Assembly (NCBI GenBank): GCA_016125475.1
Contig: WGLR01000029.1
Location: 1-64,000, forward strand
From: Betaproteobacteria bacterium
GTDB lineage: Bacteria > Pseudomonadota > Gammaproteobacteria > Burkholderiales > Ga0077523
Direction of reading: 5' to 3'
DNA: 64,000 bases
The notes under the pieces are model-generated. The model saw nothing but the letters and a program-made list of their open reading frames with translations, made no database searches and had not been told where the DNA came from. Position numbers and translations under genes: made by a program. Of the stretch, positions 16,882-26,526 are shown in pieces (positions within the stretch are counted from its first letter, which is position 1; the number at the start of each line of letters is the position of its first letter).

Positions 16882-19662
16882 CTAGAGGGTCGCGCGCAGT
16901 TCGGCGATCTCCTTCCTGGCCGTGTCGTTCGGATTCAGGCCGTCCGCCTCGTCGAGGTATCGCCTCGCACCGCTCTTGTCGCCGGACTTGATGAGCCCGC
17001 GCGCGAGATTGATCCTGACGGTCACGGCCTTCGGCGCGAGTTCCGCGGCCTTCCTGAGTTGCGCGATGCCTTCGTCGACCTGGCCGAACTGGACGTACAG
17101 GCTCCCCAGCGTGTCCATCACGACAGGACTGTCGGGAACACGCGCAAGGGCCTGCTGCCCGATCGTCACGGCCGAAGGATCACCGAGCTTGCCGAGCACC
17201 CACGCGAGATTGTTGAGGACGATCGCGTTCTGCGGCTGGACCGCGACGGCCTTCCGGTACCAGCGCTCGGCCTCGCGATACTGACCGGCCGCGAGACGTG
17301 CGTCGCCCGCGAACATCAGGGCACGGACATCCGACGGATGTCTGGCGACCCAGGCAAGCTGCTCCCTGTCCGCCGCTTCCCCCCGCCCCTGGGACAGCGT
17401 CAGCGCGTACAGGCGGTTGACGAGGTCTACACTGCCTGTCTTCGCCAGCCCGCTGCGCAACACCCTTTCGGCGTCGCCCGGCTTCTTCATCGCCATGTAG
17501 ACCTGCGCGCTCGCCGCGTAGCCCGCCGCCGTCGACGGCCACTTCTGCTGAATGGCCTGAGCGTCCGCGAGTGCCTGCTCGAGCTGCCCTGCACGCAGGC
17601 CGATGTCCACCAGAGACAGGTGCGCGGGAACGCTCCCGGGTTTCAGCTCCACTGCCCGCTGCGCAGCGGTCCTCGCCGCGGACCAGTTGCCCTCCGCGGC
17701 GTGGACAGAGGCAAGCCCGAGCTGCGGGATCTCCCACTCGGGCGCGAGCGAGGCGAGCTTCCCGAACGTGGCAAGCGCCTGCGCATGATCGCCCACGCGC
17801 TGCTGCGCACGAGCCAGCGCGTAGAGCACGGTGCGGTCATCGGGAAGGGTGGCCTGGGCATTCTGCGCGGCCGTGAGCGCATCCTTGTCGTTCCCGCTCT
17901 TCGTCAGATACTCGATCTTCGCGAGTTGCGGCCGGGGGTTCGACGGCGCCATGGCGATCGCGGAATCGAGCGCCGCGACGACGTCGGCCGCCGGCGAACG
18001 CGCGCGCTGCAGAGCCTCCGCGAGCAGGAGCGCGGCCTCGTACTGGTTCGGGTCGGCTTTCAGGACGGCCTGGAACCGCGCGACGGCCGCTGACGGCTTG
18101 TGGTCCTGCTCGTCGAGCACGGCGAGCTGGCGGGCGGCGGGCAGGTAGGCGGGGTCGATCGTCACGGCCTTCTCGAAAGCCGTGCGCGCCTGCGCGACGT
18201 CCTTGCGCGCGAGCAGCACGAGTCCCTGGGCGAACGGTGTCGCCGGCGCCGCGGGAAGCTTGCGCGCAAGCACGGTGGCAGCCGCCTGCGCGCGATCGAC
18301 GTCGCCGCGCGCGAGGTGGAAGGTCACGAGCGCGAGATCGGCGGCAGCATTCCCGGGATCGGCCGTCGATGCGGCCTCGAGTTCCGCCACGCCGCGGTCG
18401 GTGTCGCCGGTCGCGAGGCGCGCCTGCGCGAGCCTCAGACGCAACGACGCATTGCCGGGGTCGCCCTTCACCGCCTGTTCGTACTGCGAGACCGACGCGG
18501 ACAGGTCCCGTCTGGCGAATGCGATCTCGCCCGCGAGTTCGTGGACCTGGGGAGACACGCTCGGTGCCTCGAGCAGGGGTCGCGCGAGTTCTTCGGCCTT
18601 CTCGACGTTTCCGAGCCGCAGGTAGCTCGACGCCAGGAGACGCCGGGACTGTTCCTCGGCCGGAGCCGCGGCCACCACACGCGTGAGGTACTTCACGGCA
18701 AGGGAGTCGTTGCCGAGATCGTGCTCGATGGTGCCGGCGAGCATCAGCGCACGCATGTCGTCCGGGGCCACCTTGAGCACGAGCCCGATCGCGTCGCGCG
18801 CGTGCAGCTTGTCGCCTTTCGTGTAGGACATGAGGGCATCGAGGTACGCCGTGACGGGTGCTGCCGGGGCGAGCTTCTTCAGCTCGGCGACGCGACGCGA
18901 CGCGGTGTCCACGTTCCGCGTCACCAGCAGTGCCGGGATCAGTCCGGTATAGATGCGAAAGTCTCCCGGACGGATCGCGATGGCCCTGTCGTAGGCCGCG
19001 ATCGCATCGGGGATCCGGCCGCCCTGGACGAGCAGATTGGCCTTCATGAGCCAGCCGTTCAGGAAGTCCGGATGAACCTTCACGACCTCGTCGACGAGCG
19101 ATTCCGCGCGCGCGGAGTCGCCCGCGATGGCGGCCATGCGGGCACGCCCGAGCATGCCCGTTGCATTCTGGGGATCCTTCGCGAGCGCCGCGTCGTAGAC
19201 CGCCCGGGCATCTTCCGTCCGTCCCAGTCCGAGGAGGGCGTCGCCCTTGAGTGCGAGCAGCCCGGCCGGAATGGCGGTGTCGTCCGCACCGGCCTTCCCG
19301 ATCTCGTCGAGCGCCTTCTGAGCCTGCCCCATGTCGATGAGCAGGCCGACGATCGCGGCCCGGACGGTGTCGGCCTCGTAACCCGCCGCCAGCGCCTTGC
19401 GCAGTTCGATCTCCGCGGCCGCGAGGTTTCCCGTCGACCGCAGCGCAGTGCCCAGAAGGTAGCGCGCCTCCGCGTTGTCCGGCTGCTTCTGCAGTGCGTT
19501 CTTGAACTCGATGATGGCCCCGGCGTCGTTGTGCTGCTGCAGCTGCGCCTTTCCCGATGCGATGAATTTCTGCTCGTCTCCGCCGCCCCAGCACCCGCCC
19601 AGGAGTGCGGCAGGCAGGACGAGGGTCATCAGAAGGCGGGGCACTTTGCTGCAAAGAGTCAT
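16882..19662 (-). CDS. prsT: PEP-CTERM system TPR-repeat lipoprotein PrsT
   Basis: The product has 926 residues from the ATG at 19662, chosen because AGGA lies about 9 nt upstream; an ATG three codons earlier is possible. A lipoprotein signal ends in LLGGC with Cys24 as lipid site, followed by GGGDEQKFIASGKAQLQQHN. The rest is about twenty tandem TPR units (for example AEARYLLGTALRSTGNLAAAE and NAIVLNNLAWVLGKLGDP). Length, lipobox and repeat density match PrsT, usually encoded beside exosortase XrtA and exopolysaccharide genes. Here there is no exosortase, glycosyltransferase or PEP-CTERM substrate nearby, so it is displaced from its usual locus. It probably acts as a periplasmic scaffold. 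Confidence 0.85.
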   Translation of the reverse strand: MTLCSKVPRLLMTLVLPAALLGGCWGGGDEQKFIASGKAQLQQHNDAGAIIEFKNALQKQPDNAEARYLLGTALRSTGNLAAAEIELRKALAAGYEADTVRAAIVGLLIDMGQAQKALDEIGKAGADDTAIPAGLLALKGDALLGLGRTEDARAVYDAALAKDPQNATGMLGRARMAAIAGDSARAESLVDEVVKVHPDFLNGWLMKANLLVQGGRIPDAIAAYDRAIAIRPGDFRIYTGLIPALLVTRNVDTASRRVAELKKLAPAAPVTAYLDALMSYTKGDKLHARDAIGLVLKVAPDDMRALMLAGTIEHDLGNDSLAVKYLTRVVAAAPAEEQSRRLLASSYLRLGNVEKAEELARPLLEAPSVSPQVHELAGEIAFARRDLSASVSQYEQAVKGDPGNASLRLRLAQARLATGDTDRGVAELEAASTADPGNAAADLALVTFHLARGDVDRAQAAATVLARKLPAAPATPFAQGLVLLARKDVAQARTAFEKAVTIDPAYLPAARQLAVLDEQDHKPSAAVARFQAVLKADPNQYEAALLLAEALQRARSPAADVVAALDSAIAMAPSNPRPQLAKIEYLTKSGNDKDALTAAQNAQATLPDDRTVLYALARAQQRVGDHAQALATFGKLASLAPEWEIPQLGLASVHAAEGNWSAARTAAQRAVELKPGSVPAHLSLVDIGLRAGQLEQALADAQAIQQKWPSTAAGYAASAQVYMAMKKPGDAERVLRSGLAKTGSVDLVNRLYALTLSQGRGEAADREQLAWVARHPSDVRALMFAGDARLAAGQYREAERWYRKAVAVQPQNAIVLNNLAWVLGKLGDPSAVTIGQQALARVPDSPVVMDTLGSLYVQFGQVDEGIAQLRKAAELAPKAVTVRINLARGLIKSGDKSGARRYLDEADGLNPNDTARKEIAELRATL

Positions 19663-19866
19663 CGGGGTCATTCCTGATCGGCGGACGGGGGAATTCCGGC
19701 GCGGTGCCGGGCGGGCCCGTGTTCATCGACGGTTGGCGTCTCCCGTGCCAAGCGATTCGCACGCCAGGTCGCTGGATTCATCGGGGGGGCGACATCCGGC
19801 GTTCCACGTCCCGCGATTTTCCCGCACCATTGGTCACTTCACCATGAATGATTCGGGGAGCGAGTG

Positions 19867-20661
19867 ATGAATCTCAACCTGCAGGGTCGCCGGGCACTCA
19901 TAACCGGGTCGACGGGCGGCATCGGCTACGCGATCGCGGACGGGCTCGCGGCCGAAGGCGCGAATGTGACGATTACCGGACGCACGCAGGCCCGCGTCGA
20001 CGAAGCCGTCGGGCAGCTGCGAGCTGCCCACCCCGGCACGCCGATAGACGGCGTGGCCGCCGACTGCGCGACTGCCGACGGTGCCGCAGAGGTATTCGCC
20101 CGCGTGCACGACGTCGACATCCTCGTCAACAACCTCGGAATCTACGAGCGCAAGCCGTTCTTCGACATCCCCGACGACGACTGGACACGCCTGTTCGAAG
20201 TGAACGTGATGAGTGGCGTGCGCTTCGCCCGCCACTACACGCGCGCGATGGCGGAACGGGGCTGGGGACGGGTCATCTTCGTGTCCAGCGAATCCGGCCT
20301 GAACGTGCCGCGCGAGATGGTCCATTACGGCATGACCAAGACGGCCCAGCTCACCATTTCGCGCGGCCTCGCGATCGAGATGGCCGGCACGGGCGTCACG
20401 GTAAACGCACTGCTTCCCGGTCCCACGCGAACCGAGAACTCCGAGCGACTGCGACAGGAGCGCGCGCGCGCCGCGGGCAAGACCGTGAAGGAAATCGAGG
20501 AAGACTTCTTCGTCACCTTCCGCCCCACGTCACTGATTCGACGGTTCGCATCGGCCGTCGAGGTCGCGAACCTCGCCGTCTATCTGTGCGGGGAGGGCGC
20601 TTCTGCCACCACGGGCGCGGCGCTGCGCGTGGACGGGGGGACGGTGAACCAGATCATGTGA
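19867..20661 (+). CDS. SDR-family oxidoreductase
   Basis: The product has 264 residues from the ATG at 19867 (a GTG one codon earlier is possible; GGGGAG sits 6 nt before the ATG). It has the NAD(P) site TGSTGGIG near residue 16, NNLG, VSSESG with catalytic Ser, and the active-site pair in HYGMTK. The C-terminus has LRVDGGTVNQIM. It resembles 3-oxoacyl-reductase-like SDRs such as YxnA/FabG-like paralogues. It is divergent from prsT across a 204-bp gap. Substrate unknown. Confidence 0.85.
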   Translation: MNLNLQGRRALITGSTGGIGYAIADGLAAEGANVTITGRTQARVDEAVGQLRAAHPGTPIDGVAADCATADGAAEVFARVHDVDILVNNLGIYERKPFFDIPDDDWTRLFEVNVMSGVRFARHYTRAMAERGWGRVIFVSSESGLNVPREMVHYGMTKTAQLTISRGLAIEMAGTGVTVNALLPGPTRTENSERLRQERARAAGKTVKEIEEDFFVTFRPTSLIRRFASAVEVANLAVYLCGEGASATTGAALRVDGGTVNQIM

Positions 20662-20872
20662 CGGGCAGTGCATTCCGGACGACGCCGTCACGTCCCGGAC
20701 GAAGCCTCGGGCGTGCGAGGAACGAGGTCCGCGCCCGCTGTCAAGAGAACTATGACCGTGCCTTGCCTCCCGGGTTGCGCGAGGATCGCACCGATCCCGC
20801 GCGCCGCCCGTCCACCGGAAGGCGCGCGGGACCGCCACCGCTCGCCAGCCGCTACGCGAGGGAGATCACGAC

Positions 20873-21370
20873 ATGACCGAGCTTTCAGCACGCATCCCAT
20901 CGGGCGCCAGAGCCATGACGGACACGACCGCTGCAATTCCGAAGCGCCTCTGGATAGCCTCCGGGCTGAACATCGTCGTCGCCACGCTGAGCCTCGCCGC
21001 CTTCGCCCTGATGGGCCTCGGCACGAAGTGGGACACGTTCCCCGGAGCCGAGGCCGGGCGGATCTGCTTCGAGTTCGCCTGTCCCGCGGTGCTCATCGTG
21101 ACGTCCGGTCTCGCACTCGCGCGCGTGCGCCCGGCACGCATCGTCGTCACGATCGCCGCAATCCTGTTCTATGGCAGCATGATCCTGCCGAATCTCCAGC
21201 TGATCGTGGAAGTCGCGAACGCCATCCCGCTCGCGACCCGCTTGCGGATATCGGGCCAGATCGCGACGGAGGCCGCCGCCATCGGCCTGAACATCTGGGC
21301 CCTCTACTCGTTCCGGGTCACGCGCTTCCTGGCGAGTGACACCACTCGCTCCGACACGGCGTCCGACTGA
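20873..21370 (+). CDS. four-helix membrane protein of unknown function
   Basis: The product has 165 residues; the ATG at 20873 has GGGAG 8 nt upstream. Four hydrophobic segments are visible (about 30-50, 65-82, 88-110 and 127-145). Two Cys residues sit close together in ICFEFACP. I do not recognise a family. It is a small inner-membrane protein between the SDR and the MFS transporter, with gaps of about 210 and 170 bp, so it is probably transcribed alone. Confidence 0.5.
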   Translation: MTELSARIPSGARAMTDTTAAIPKRLWIASGLNIVVATLSLAAFALMGLGTKWDTFPGAEAGRICFEFACPAVLIVTSGLALARVRPARIVVTIAAILFYGSMILPNLQLIVEVANAIPLATRLRISGQIATEAAAIGLNIWALYSFRVTRFLASDTTRSDTASD

Positions 21371-21541
21371 CCCGGTACCCGCCGGCCCCCGCCGTTCGCG
21401 GGGTCATCCGGCCCCTCACGGTCGCGGTCGGCGGCTCGTGATGGTACAAATGCTTCCCATGAACGCCTCCCGATTCTGCGGCGCCGCCGGTCACGCGGTG
21501 CGTCCACGCATCCGCGCCCGCTCGCCCGGGCCTGCAAACCG

Positions 21542-23068
21542 GTGACGCGCACCGACGAACGCCGGCGCGCCACCGGCGCGACGTTTCCCGACGCGATCGA
21601 GACCGACCTGCCGGGCCGCCTCGACCGCCTCCCGGCGGGCAGGTTCCACGCGCTCGTGATCGTGGCGCTCGGGATCACGTGGCTGCTCGACGGTCTCGAA
21701 GTGACCCTCGCCGGATCGGTCGCGGGTGTCCTGAAGGAACCCGCTGCGCTCGGCCTCACCAACACCGACGTCGGTCTTGCGAGCAGCGCCTATGTCGCGG
21801 GCGCGGTGCTCGGCGCACTGGTGTTCGGCTGGCTCACGGACCGGATCGGTCGGCGGAAACTTTTCTTCGTCACGCTCGCGGTGTACATCGCCGCCACGGG
21901 CGCCACGGCCGTCGCGTGGGACTTCTGGAGCTTTCTTGCCTTCCGCTTCCTCACGGGAGCAGGCATCGGCGGGGAGTACGCCGCGATCAATTCCACCATC
22001 CAGGAGTTCATGCCCCCGAAGTTCCGCGGCTGGATCGACCTCGGCATCAACGGCACGTTCTGGGTCGGTGCCGCGCTCGGCGCCGTCGGCTCCGTCTGGC
22101 TGCTGGACCCGGCCGTCCTGCCGATCGACACCGGCTGGCGCGTCTGCTTCCTGATCGGCGCAACGCTCGCGCTCGTGATCCTGCTGATGCGCGCGTGGAT
22201 CCCGGAGAGTCCGCGGTGGCTGCTCCTTCATGGGCACGAGGCACGTGCGAAGTCGATCGTCGACGCGATCGAAACCCGGTACCACGAACGTGCCATTCCG
22301 CTGCCGGAGCCCGACGCCCCGCGCCTGCGATTGCGCCCGCGGCGCGGGACGTCACTCCGCGAGGTCGCACACACGCTGCTCCGACGGTATCGCAGTCGCT
22401 CCCTGGTCGCACTGAGCCTCATGACCGCGCAGGCGTTCTTCTACAACGCGATCTTCTTCACGTACGCGCTGGTGCTCACCGATTTCTACGGCGTCGCCGT
22501 CGATCGCGTCGGCTGGTATCTGCTGCCTTTCGCGCTCGGCAACTTCGCGGGTCCGCTCGTGCTCGGCCGACTCTTCGACGTCCTCGGCCGCAAGGTGATG
22601 ATCGCCTTCACCTACGCGATGTCCGGTGTGCTTCTCACGCTGAGCGGCTACCTGTTCCACCTGGGACTGCTCGACAGCCGGACCCAGACCGCGGCGTGGA
22701 TGATCATCTTCTTCTTCGCCTCGGCGGCAGCGAGTTCCGCCTACCTGACGGTCAGCGAGAACTTCCCCGTCGAGATCCGCGCGCTCACCATTGCGACCTT
22801 CTACGCGTTCGGGACCGCGCTCGGCGGAATCGCCGGCCCCGTGCTCTTCGGTCACCTGATCGACACCGGGGAACGGGATGCCGTGTTCGTCGGCTATCTG
22901 GTCGGCTCGGCACTCATGGTCGCAGCCGCGATCGTGGTGCTGCGCTGGGGAACGGCCGCCGAGCGCCGCCCGCTGGAATCGGTCGCGACACCGTTGTCCG
23001 CTCTCGCGACGCATGCCGACACGCCATCGGAGTCCCGCAACGGTCAGAAGTCTTCCGGCCGGGCATAA
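21542..23068 (+). CDS. MFS transporter (sugar-porter-like)
   Basis: The product has 508 residues from the GTG at 21542, with twelve predicted membrane helices. The conserved loop 2-3 motif is GWLTDRIGRRKLFF and its counterpart in the second half is GRLFDVLGRKVMI. WIPESPRWLLLHG after helix 6 marks the sugar/metabolite porter branch. An extended central loop holds Arg-rich RLRLRPRRGTSLREV. It imports or exports a small organic solute by proton coupling; the substrate is unknown. Its 3' end overlaps the convergent clsB gene by 25 bp. Confidence 0.85.
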   Translation: MTRTDERRRATGATFPDAIETDLPGRLDRLPAGRFHALVIVALGITWLLDGLEVTLAGSVAGVLKEPAALGLTNTDVGLASSAYVAGAVLGALVFGWLTDRIGRRKLFFVTLAVYIAATGATAVAWDFWSFLAFRFLTGAGIGGEYAAINSTIQEFMPPKFRGWIDLGINGTFWVGAALGAVGSVWLLDPAVLPIDTGWRVCFLIGATLALVILLMRAWIPESPRWLLLHGHEARAKSIVDAIETRYHERAIPLPEPDAPRLRLRPRRGTSLREVAHTLLRRYRSRSLVALSLMTAQAFFYNAIFFTYALVLTDFYGVAVDRVGWYLLPFALGNFAGPLVLGRLFDVLGRKVMIAFTYAMSGVLLTLSGYLFHLGLLDSRTQTAAWMIIFFFASAAASSAYLTVSENFPVEIRALTIATFYAFGTALGGIAGPVLFGHLIDTGERDAVFVGYLVGSALMVAAAIVVLRWGTAAERRPLESVATPLSALATHADTPSESRNGQKSSGRA

Positions 23069-24210
23069 CCGGTCATGCCGACGAACATCCGGCCAAGCTG
23101 GAAGGCCATCCAGGCGAGCACCCTCGCGGACCACGGTCGGTCCGCCCACGCGTCGCGCAGGATCGCGACGGAACCCGTCTGCTCGGCGAATTCGAGGCTC
23201 GCGCGCAGTTCCGCGGCGAACGCCTCGTCCACGACCACGACGTTCGCTTCGCGGGACAGCAGCAGGCTGAAGGGATCGATGTTGGAAGAACCGACCGTGG
23301 CCCACCGGCCGTCGACGACCGCGACCTTCGCGTGCAGGTAGGTCGCGATGTAGTCGTGGAGTTCGATGCCCGCGTCGATGAAGCTGCCGTACAGCGCGCG
23401 CATGGCGTAGTGCACGAGCAGGTATTCCCTGCGTCCCTGCAGGAGCAGGCGTACACGCACACCCCGCATCCTCGCCTCGCGCAGTGCCCGCCGGAATCGC
23501 CTTCCGGGCAGAAAGTAGGCATTCGCGATGAAGATCTCCGTGCGCGCGTGCTCGATCGCGTCGAGATAGGCGTCCTCGATCGCGCGTCGGTTGCGGAGGT
23601 TGTCCCGCGTGAGGAACAGGGCCTGGCGCCCCGCGGTGCGCGGCGTCGAAGCATGCAGTCGGCTGCCCTCGCGGGAGCGGCCGCCCCGCCCCGTCGTCCA
23701 GCGCACGAGAGTCCAGAGCCTGCGTGCCGCGTCGTGCATGTCCCTGACGATCGGGCCGTGGACCTCCACCGCGAAATCGAACCGCGGCGGCCCGTGGCCC
23801 GTGCCATTGCGGTCGTCGAGCACGTTGATGCCCCCGCAGAAGCCGATCGCACCATCGATCACGACGAGCTTGCGGTGCAGGCGTCGCAGACGGTGTCGCC
23901 GCAGGCGCAGACCGCCACGCTCGGGCCGGTACACGAGCACGCGCACCCCGGAGGGCTCGAGGATCTCGCGCAGGGAGGCCCGGAGGTTGGCCGCGCCGAA
24001 GCCGTCGACCAGCACGCGCACCGCGACCCCGCGACCGGCCGCGCGAGCCAGCGCCTGTGCAATCCGGTGGCCCGTCGGGTCGTCCGCGAATATGTAGGTC
24101 TCGAGATGGACCTCGCTGCGGGCCTCGTCGATGGCCCGCTCGAGAGCCGGAAAGTACTCGTCTCCCGTGCGCAGCAGTGCGACCTGGTTGCCGTCCGAAA
24201 ACCGCGTCAT
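23044..24210 (-). CDS. clsB: cardiolipin synthase ClsB
   Basis: This is a 388-residue phospholipase-D superfamily protein with two HKD motifs. The first is HRKLVVIDG (His112, Lys114, Asp119) and the second, in the C-terminal half, is HAKVAVVDG, followed by GSSNIDP. It lacks the N-terminal membrane helices of ClsA and ends with FVGMTGYARPEDF, consistent with ClsB. It condenses phosphatidylglycerol (or PG with phosphatidylethanolamine) to cardiolipin. The start overlaps the stop of the preceding EEP-family gene by 4 bp (ATGA), the same pairing as ybhP-clsB of enterobacteria. Confidence 0.9.
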   Translation of the reverse strand: MTRFSDGNQVALLRTGDEYFPALERAIDEARSEVHLETYIFADDPTGHRIAQALARAAGRGVAVRVLVDGFGAANLRASLREILEPSGVRVLVYRPERGGLRLRRHRLRRLHRKLVVIDGAIGFCGGINVLDDRNGTGHGPPRFDFAVEVHGPIVRDMHDAARRLWTLVRWTTGRGGRSREGSRLHASTPRTAGRQALFLTRDNLRNRRAIEDAYLDAIEHARTEIFIANAYFLPGRRFRRALREARMRGVRVRLLLQGRREYLLVHYAMRALYGSFIDAGIELHDYIATYLHAKVAVVDGRWATVGSSNIDPFSLLLSREANVVVVDEAFAAELRASLEFAEQTGSVAILRDAWADRPWSARVLAWMAFQLGRMFVGMTGYARPEDF

Positions 24211-24956
24211 GCCCGGGACAGAAGCGCCGAGAGCGCGACGTGGTCCGAGAGCCGGCCGGAGTGGCGACCGTGATGGGCGTGCGCGAGCTTCACCTTGAGG
24301 CCGCGGATGTAGATGCGATCGAGATTGAGCAGCGGCAGCGCGGCCGGGTAGCTGCGGGCGGACTGACCCGACGTGTGCTCGAACACCTCCGTGACCCCCA
24401 GCGCACGGCGCAGCCGGTAGCCCGCCCTGCCCGTCCAGTCGTTGAAGTCGCCCGCGATGACGAGCGGTGCATCGGCGGGAACGAGCGCCTCGATGCGCCC
24501 GCGCATCAGGTCCACCTGGCGCTGGCGCCACAGCCCGACGAGTCCGAGATGCACGTTGATGCAGTGCAGGGGCTGCTCCCACCCCGGCACGGCGATCTCG
24601 CAGTGGAGCATGCCGCGCGACTCGAGCCGCGACTGCGAGATGTCCTGATTGTCCCAGCGCTCGATCGGAAACTTCGACAGGATCGCATTGCCGTGATGTC
24701 CTTCGTCGTAGACGGCATTGCGACCGTAAGCGAACGCGCTCCAGAGCGAGTCGGCCAGAAACTCGTACTGCGGCTTCTCGGGCCATTCCCGGTGACGTCG
24801 CGCATGGTAGGTGGACAGACCCTGCACTTCCTGCAGAAAGACGAGGTCGGCGCCGACGGTGTGCAGGGATTCACGCAGTTCGTGGATCGCCATGCGTCCC
24901 CGCAGCTGGGAAAAACCCTTGTGGATGTTGAAGGTGACGACGTGAAGGGATTCCAT
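24207..24956 (-). CDS. endonuclease/exonuclease/phosphatase family protein (YbhP-like)
   Basis: The product has 249 residues from the ATG at 24956; an upstream in-frame start at 25025 adds only unrelated residues. EEP-fold signatures are TFNIHKG near the start, the metal-binding Glu in FLQEVQGL, NVHLGL, the GDFNDW active-site Asp/Asn, and the catalytic LSDHVAL at the end. There is no signal peptide. It overlaps clsB by 4 bp, which is the conserved ybhP-clsB arrangement. A role in phospholipid or phosphodiester metabolism with ClsB is inferred from this coupling. Confidence 0.85.
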   Translation of the reverse strand: MESLHVVTFNIHKGFSQLRGRMAIHELRESLHTVGADLVFLQEVQGLSTYHARRHREWPEKPQYEFLADSLWSAFAYGRNAVYDEGHHGNAILSKFPIERWDNQDISQSRLESRGMLHCEIAVPGWEQPLHCINVHLGLVGLWRQRQVDLMRGRIEALVPADAPLVIAGDFNDWTGRAGYRLRRALGVTEVFEHTSGQSARSYPAALPLLNLDRIYIRGLKVKLAHAHHGRHSGRLSDHVALSALLSRA

Positions 24957-25079
24957 GGTGGCGACGGTCGCGCGAAGGATGGAATGACGGGGATTCGAGG
25001 TTAACAGATCACCCTGCGCCGGCACGGTGCGTGCGGGCGCGTCATGCCGTGGGCGGCGAGAACCGCGGCCCCGGATTTC

Positions 25080-25559
25080 TCACGTGCGGGCGAGATGATC
25101 CGGCAGACGCAGGATGGCGGCGGCGTTGCTCGGAGAGAAGCACCGGGCAGCCGCCTCGCGCCACGGCAGCCAAGCATGGGACAGGTGCTCGCGGGGTGCC
25201 AGCCGGACCGGTACGCGTGCGTCGAGCGTGAGGCCCAGCACGTGCTCCGTGTTGCGCGTGACACCGGGTTCGTAGCGCCACAGCCACTCCGGGTAGATGT
25301 CGTAGACGTTCTCCATGTGCCAGTCGGCCAGCCGGTGAAGCATCGCGTCGATGCCCGTCTCCTCCAGCACCTCGCGCCGTGCGGCCGCGAACAGCGGTTC
25401 GTCTGCCTGGTCCAGACTGCCGGTGACCGACTGCCAGTAGCCTGCATGATCCGCGCGCTCGATCAGCAGCACGTCCAGGGCCGTCGTGTGGATCACGACG
25501 AGTACGGACTCCGGGATCTTGTAGCGGCGCGGAACGCGCGCAGTGCCAGGGTTCGACAT
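25080..25559 (-). CDS. nudB: dihydroneopterin triphosphate diphosphatase NudB
   Basis: This 159-residue Nudix hydrolase carries the full Nudix box (GSLDQADE then REVLEETGI), preceded by GYWQSVTGSL. RRYKIPESVLVVIHT at the N-terminus is typical of NudB, which removes pyrophosphate from dihydroneopterin triphosphate in folate synthesis. It is in the same direction as EEP-clsB (123-bp gap) and would normally follow aspS closely in betaproteobacteria. Here three other genes lie between aspS and nudB. Confidence 0.88.
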   Translation of the reverse strand: MSNPGTARVPRRYKIPESVLVVIHTTALDVLLIERADHAGYWQSVTGSLDQADEPLFAAARREVLEETGIDAMLHRLADWHMENVYDIYPEWLWRYEPGVTRNTEHVLGLTLDARVPVRLAPREHLSHAWLPWREAAARCFSPSNAAAILRLPDHLART

Positions 25560-25566
25560 CGCTCCC

Positions 25567-26334
25567 TCAGAAAGACTGCGTGATCACGAAAACGCCTCCC
25601 CAGTCGGCGCTCGCGTCCGTGAACCCGCGGACGCCATAGATCTGCACTTTCGTGCGCGCTCCCGCCTTGACCGTCACGAACGGCGTGAGTTCGACGATCG
25701 GGTCACGGCCCGCGAGAATCGGCTGGCGGTAGTCGACGACCGCGCCGGCCGACACGGCGCGGCTCGCCTTGTAGACCGCCCCCAGACTGCAGTACGCGAC
25801 GTTGCGCAGGTCGGTTCCGGGCGGATCGCCGTACCACCGGTACCCGAGGCCGCCGAACCCCGTCAGCGAGCCCAGGGCCTTGTAGACGTCCACCTGGACC
25901 GAGTAGTCGTTCCGGCCGGTACCCAGCCCCTCCGACTCGCTCGCGGTGCCGAACTTGGTCTTGCCCGTGACATCCAGAAAGAAGCCATGCGTGACGAGAG
26001 CGGAATACGCGGCCGACACGACGATGTCCCCGGGCCCCGAGACGGTCCGACGCGTGGCGTTTCCGTTCGCGTCGATCACGACGGGACGATCCCCGCCGAC
26101 GACCGTACCCGGTCCCGATATGCGCACGTAAGGCAGCGTGGCCTTGAACAGCCAGCGATCCACCTCGTAGCGCGCGATGAACGGAACGTAGGTGACGTCG
26201 GTCGAGTCGGCCCGTCCGTAGCGACCCGTGCTGAAGTCGGCGCCGATGCTGGCGCTCAGCGAGCGGTGGTCCGCAGCCACCGGGGCCGAGGCAAGCAGCA
26301 GTATCAGACCGAACGTTCGCGGGATGACTCCCAT
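25567..26334 (-). CDS. outer-membrane beta-barrel protein, transporter-like
   Basis: The product has 255 residues from the ATG at 26334, with AAGGAG 8 nt upstream. A signal peptide (MGVIPRTFGLILLLASAPVAA) precedes alternating hydrophobic/polar strands, for example DVTYVPFIARYEVDRWLFKA and GFFLDVTGKTKFGTA. The chain ends in aromatic Phe (VFVITQSF), the usual outer-membrane insertion signal. It resembles the Phenol_MetA_deg/transporter barrel group. It ends 7 bp before nudB and follows the DUF5666 gene, so it may belong to the DUF6502-DUF5666 unit. Confidence 0.68.
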   Translation of the reverse strand: MGVIPRTFGLILLLASAPVAADHRSLSASIGADFSTGRYGRADSTDVTYVPFIARYEVDRWLFKATLPYVRISGPGTVVGGDRPVVIDANGNATRRTVSGPGDIVVSAAYSALVTHGFFLDVTGKTKFGTASESEGLGTGRNDYSVQVDVYKALGSLTGFGGLGYRWYGDPPGTDLRNVAYCSLGAVYKASRAVSAGAVVDYRQPILAGRDPIVELTPFVTVKAGARTKVQIYGVRGFTDASADWGGVFVITQSF

Positions 26335-26526
26335 GACCCCCACTCCTTCGTTGCGCAGCATGGTGGCCGATTCGGCACGCGCCCCCACCGGCCCCGTCAG
26401 GGCGCCGCATACCCTATCGAAGCGACGCGTGGGTGGCAACGCCTCGACTGCCGGACCGTGGCGGTGCGTGCCGGCCGCTGCGAAAGGGACGGCCTCGCCG
26501 GAGGCCCCCCCCGGCGTACACGTGGA

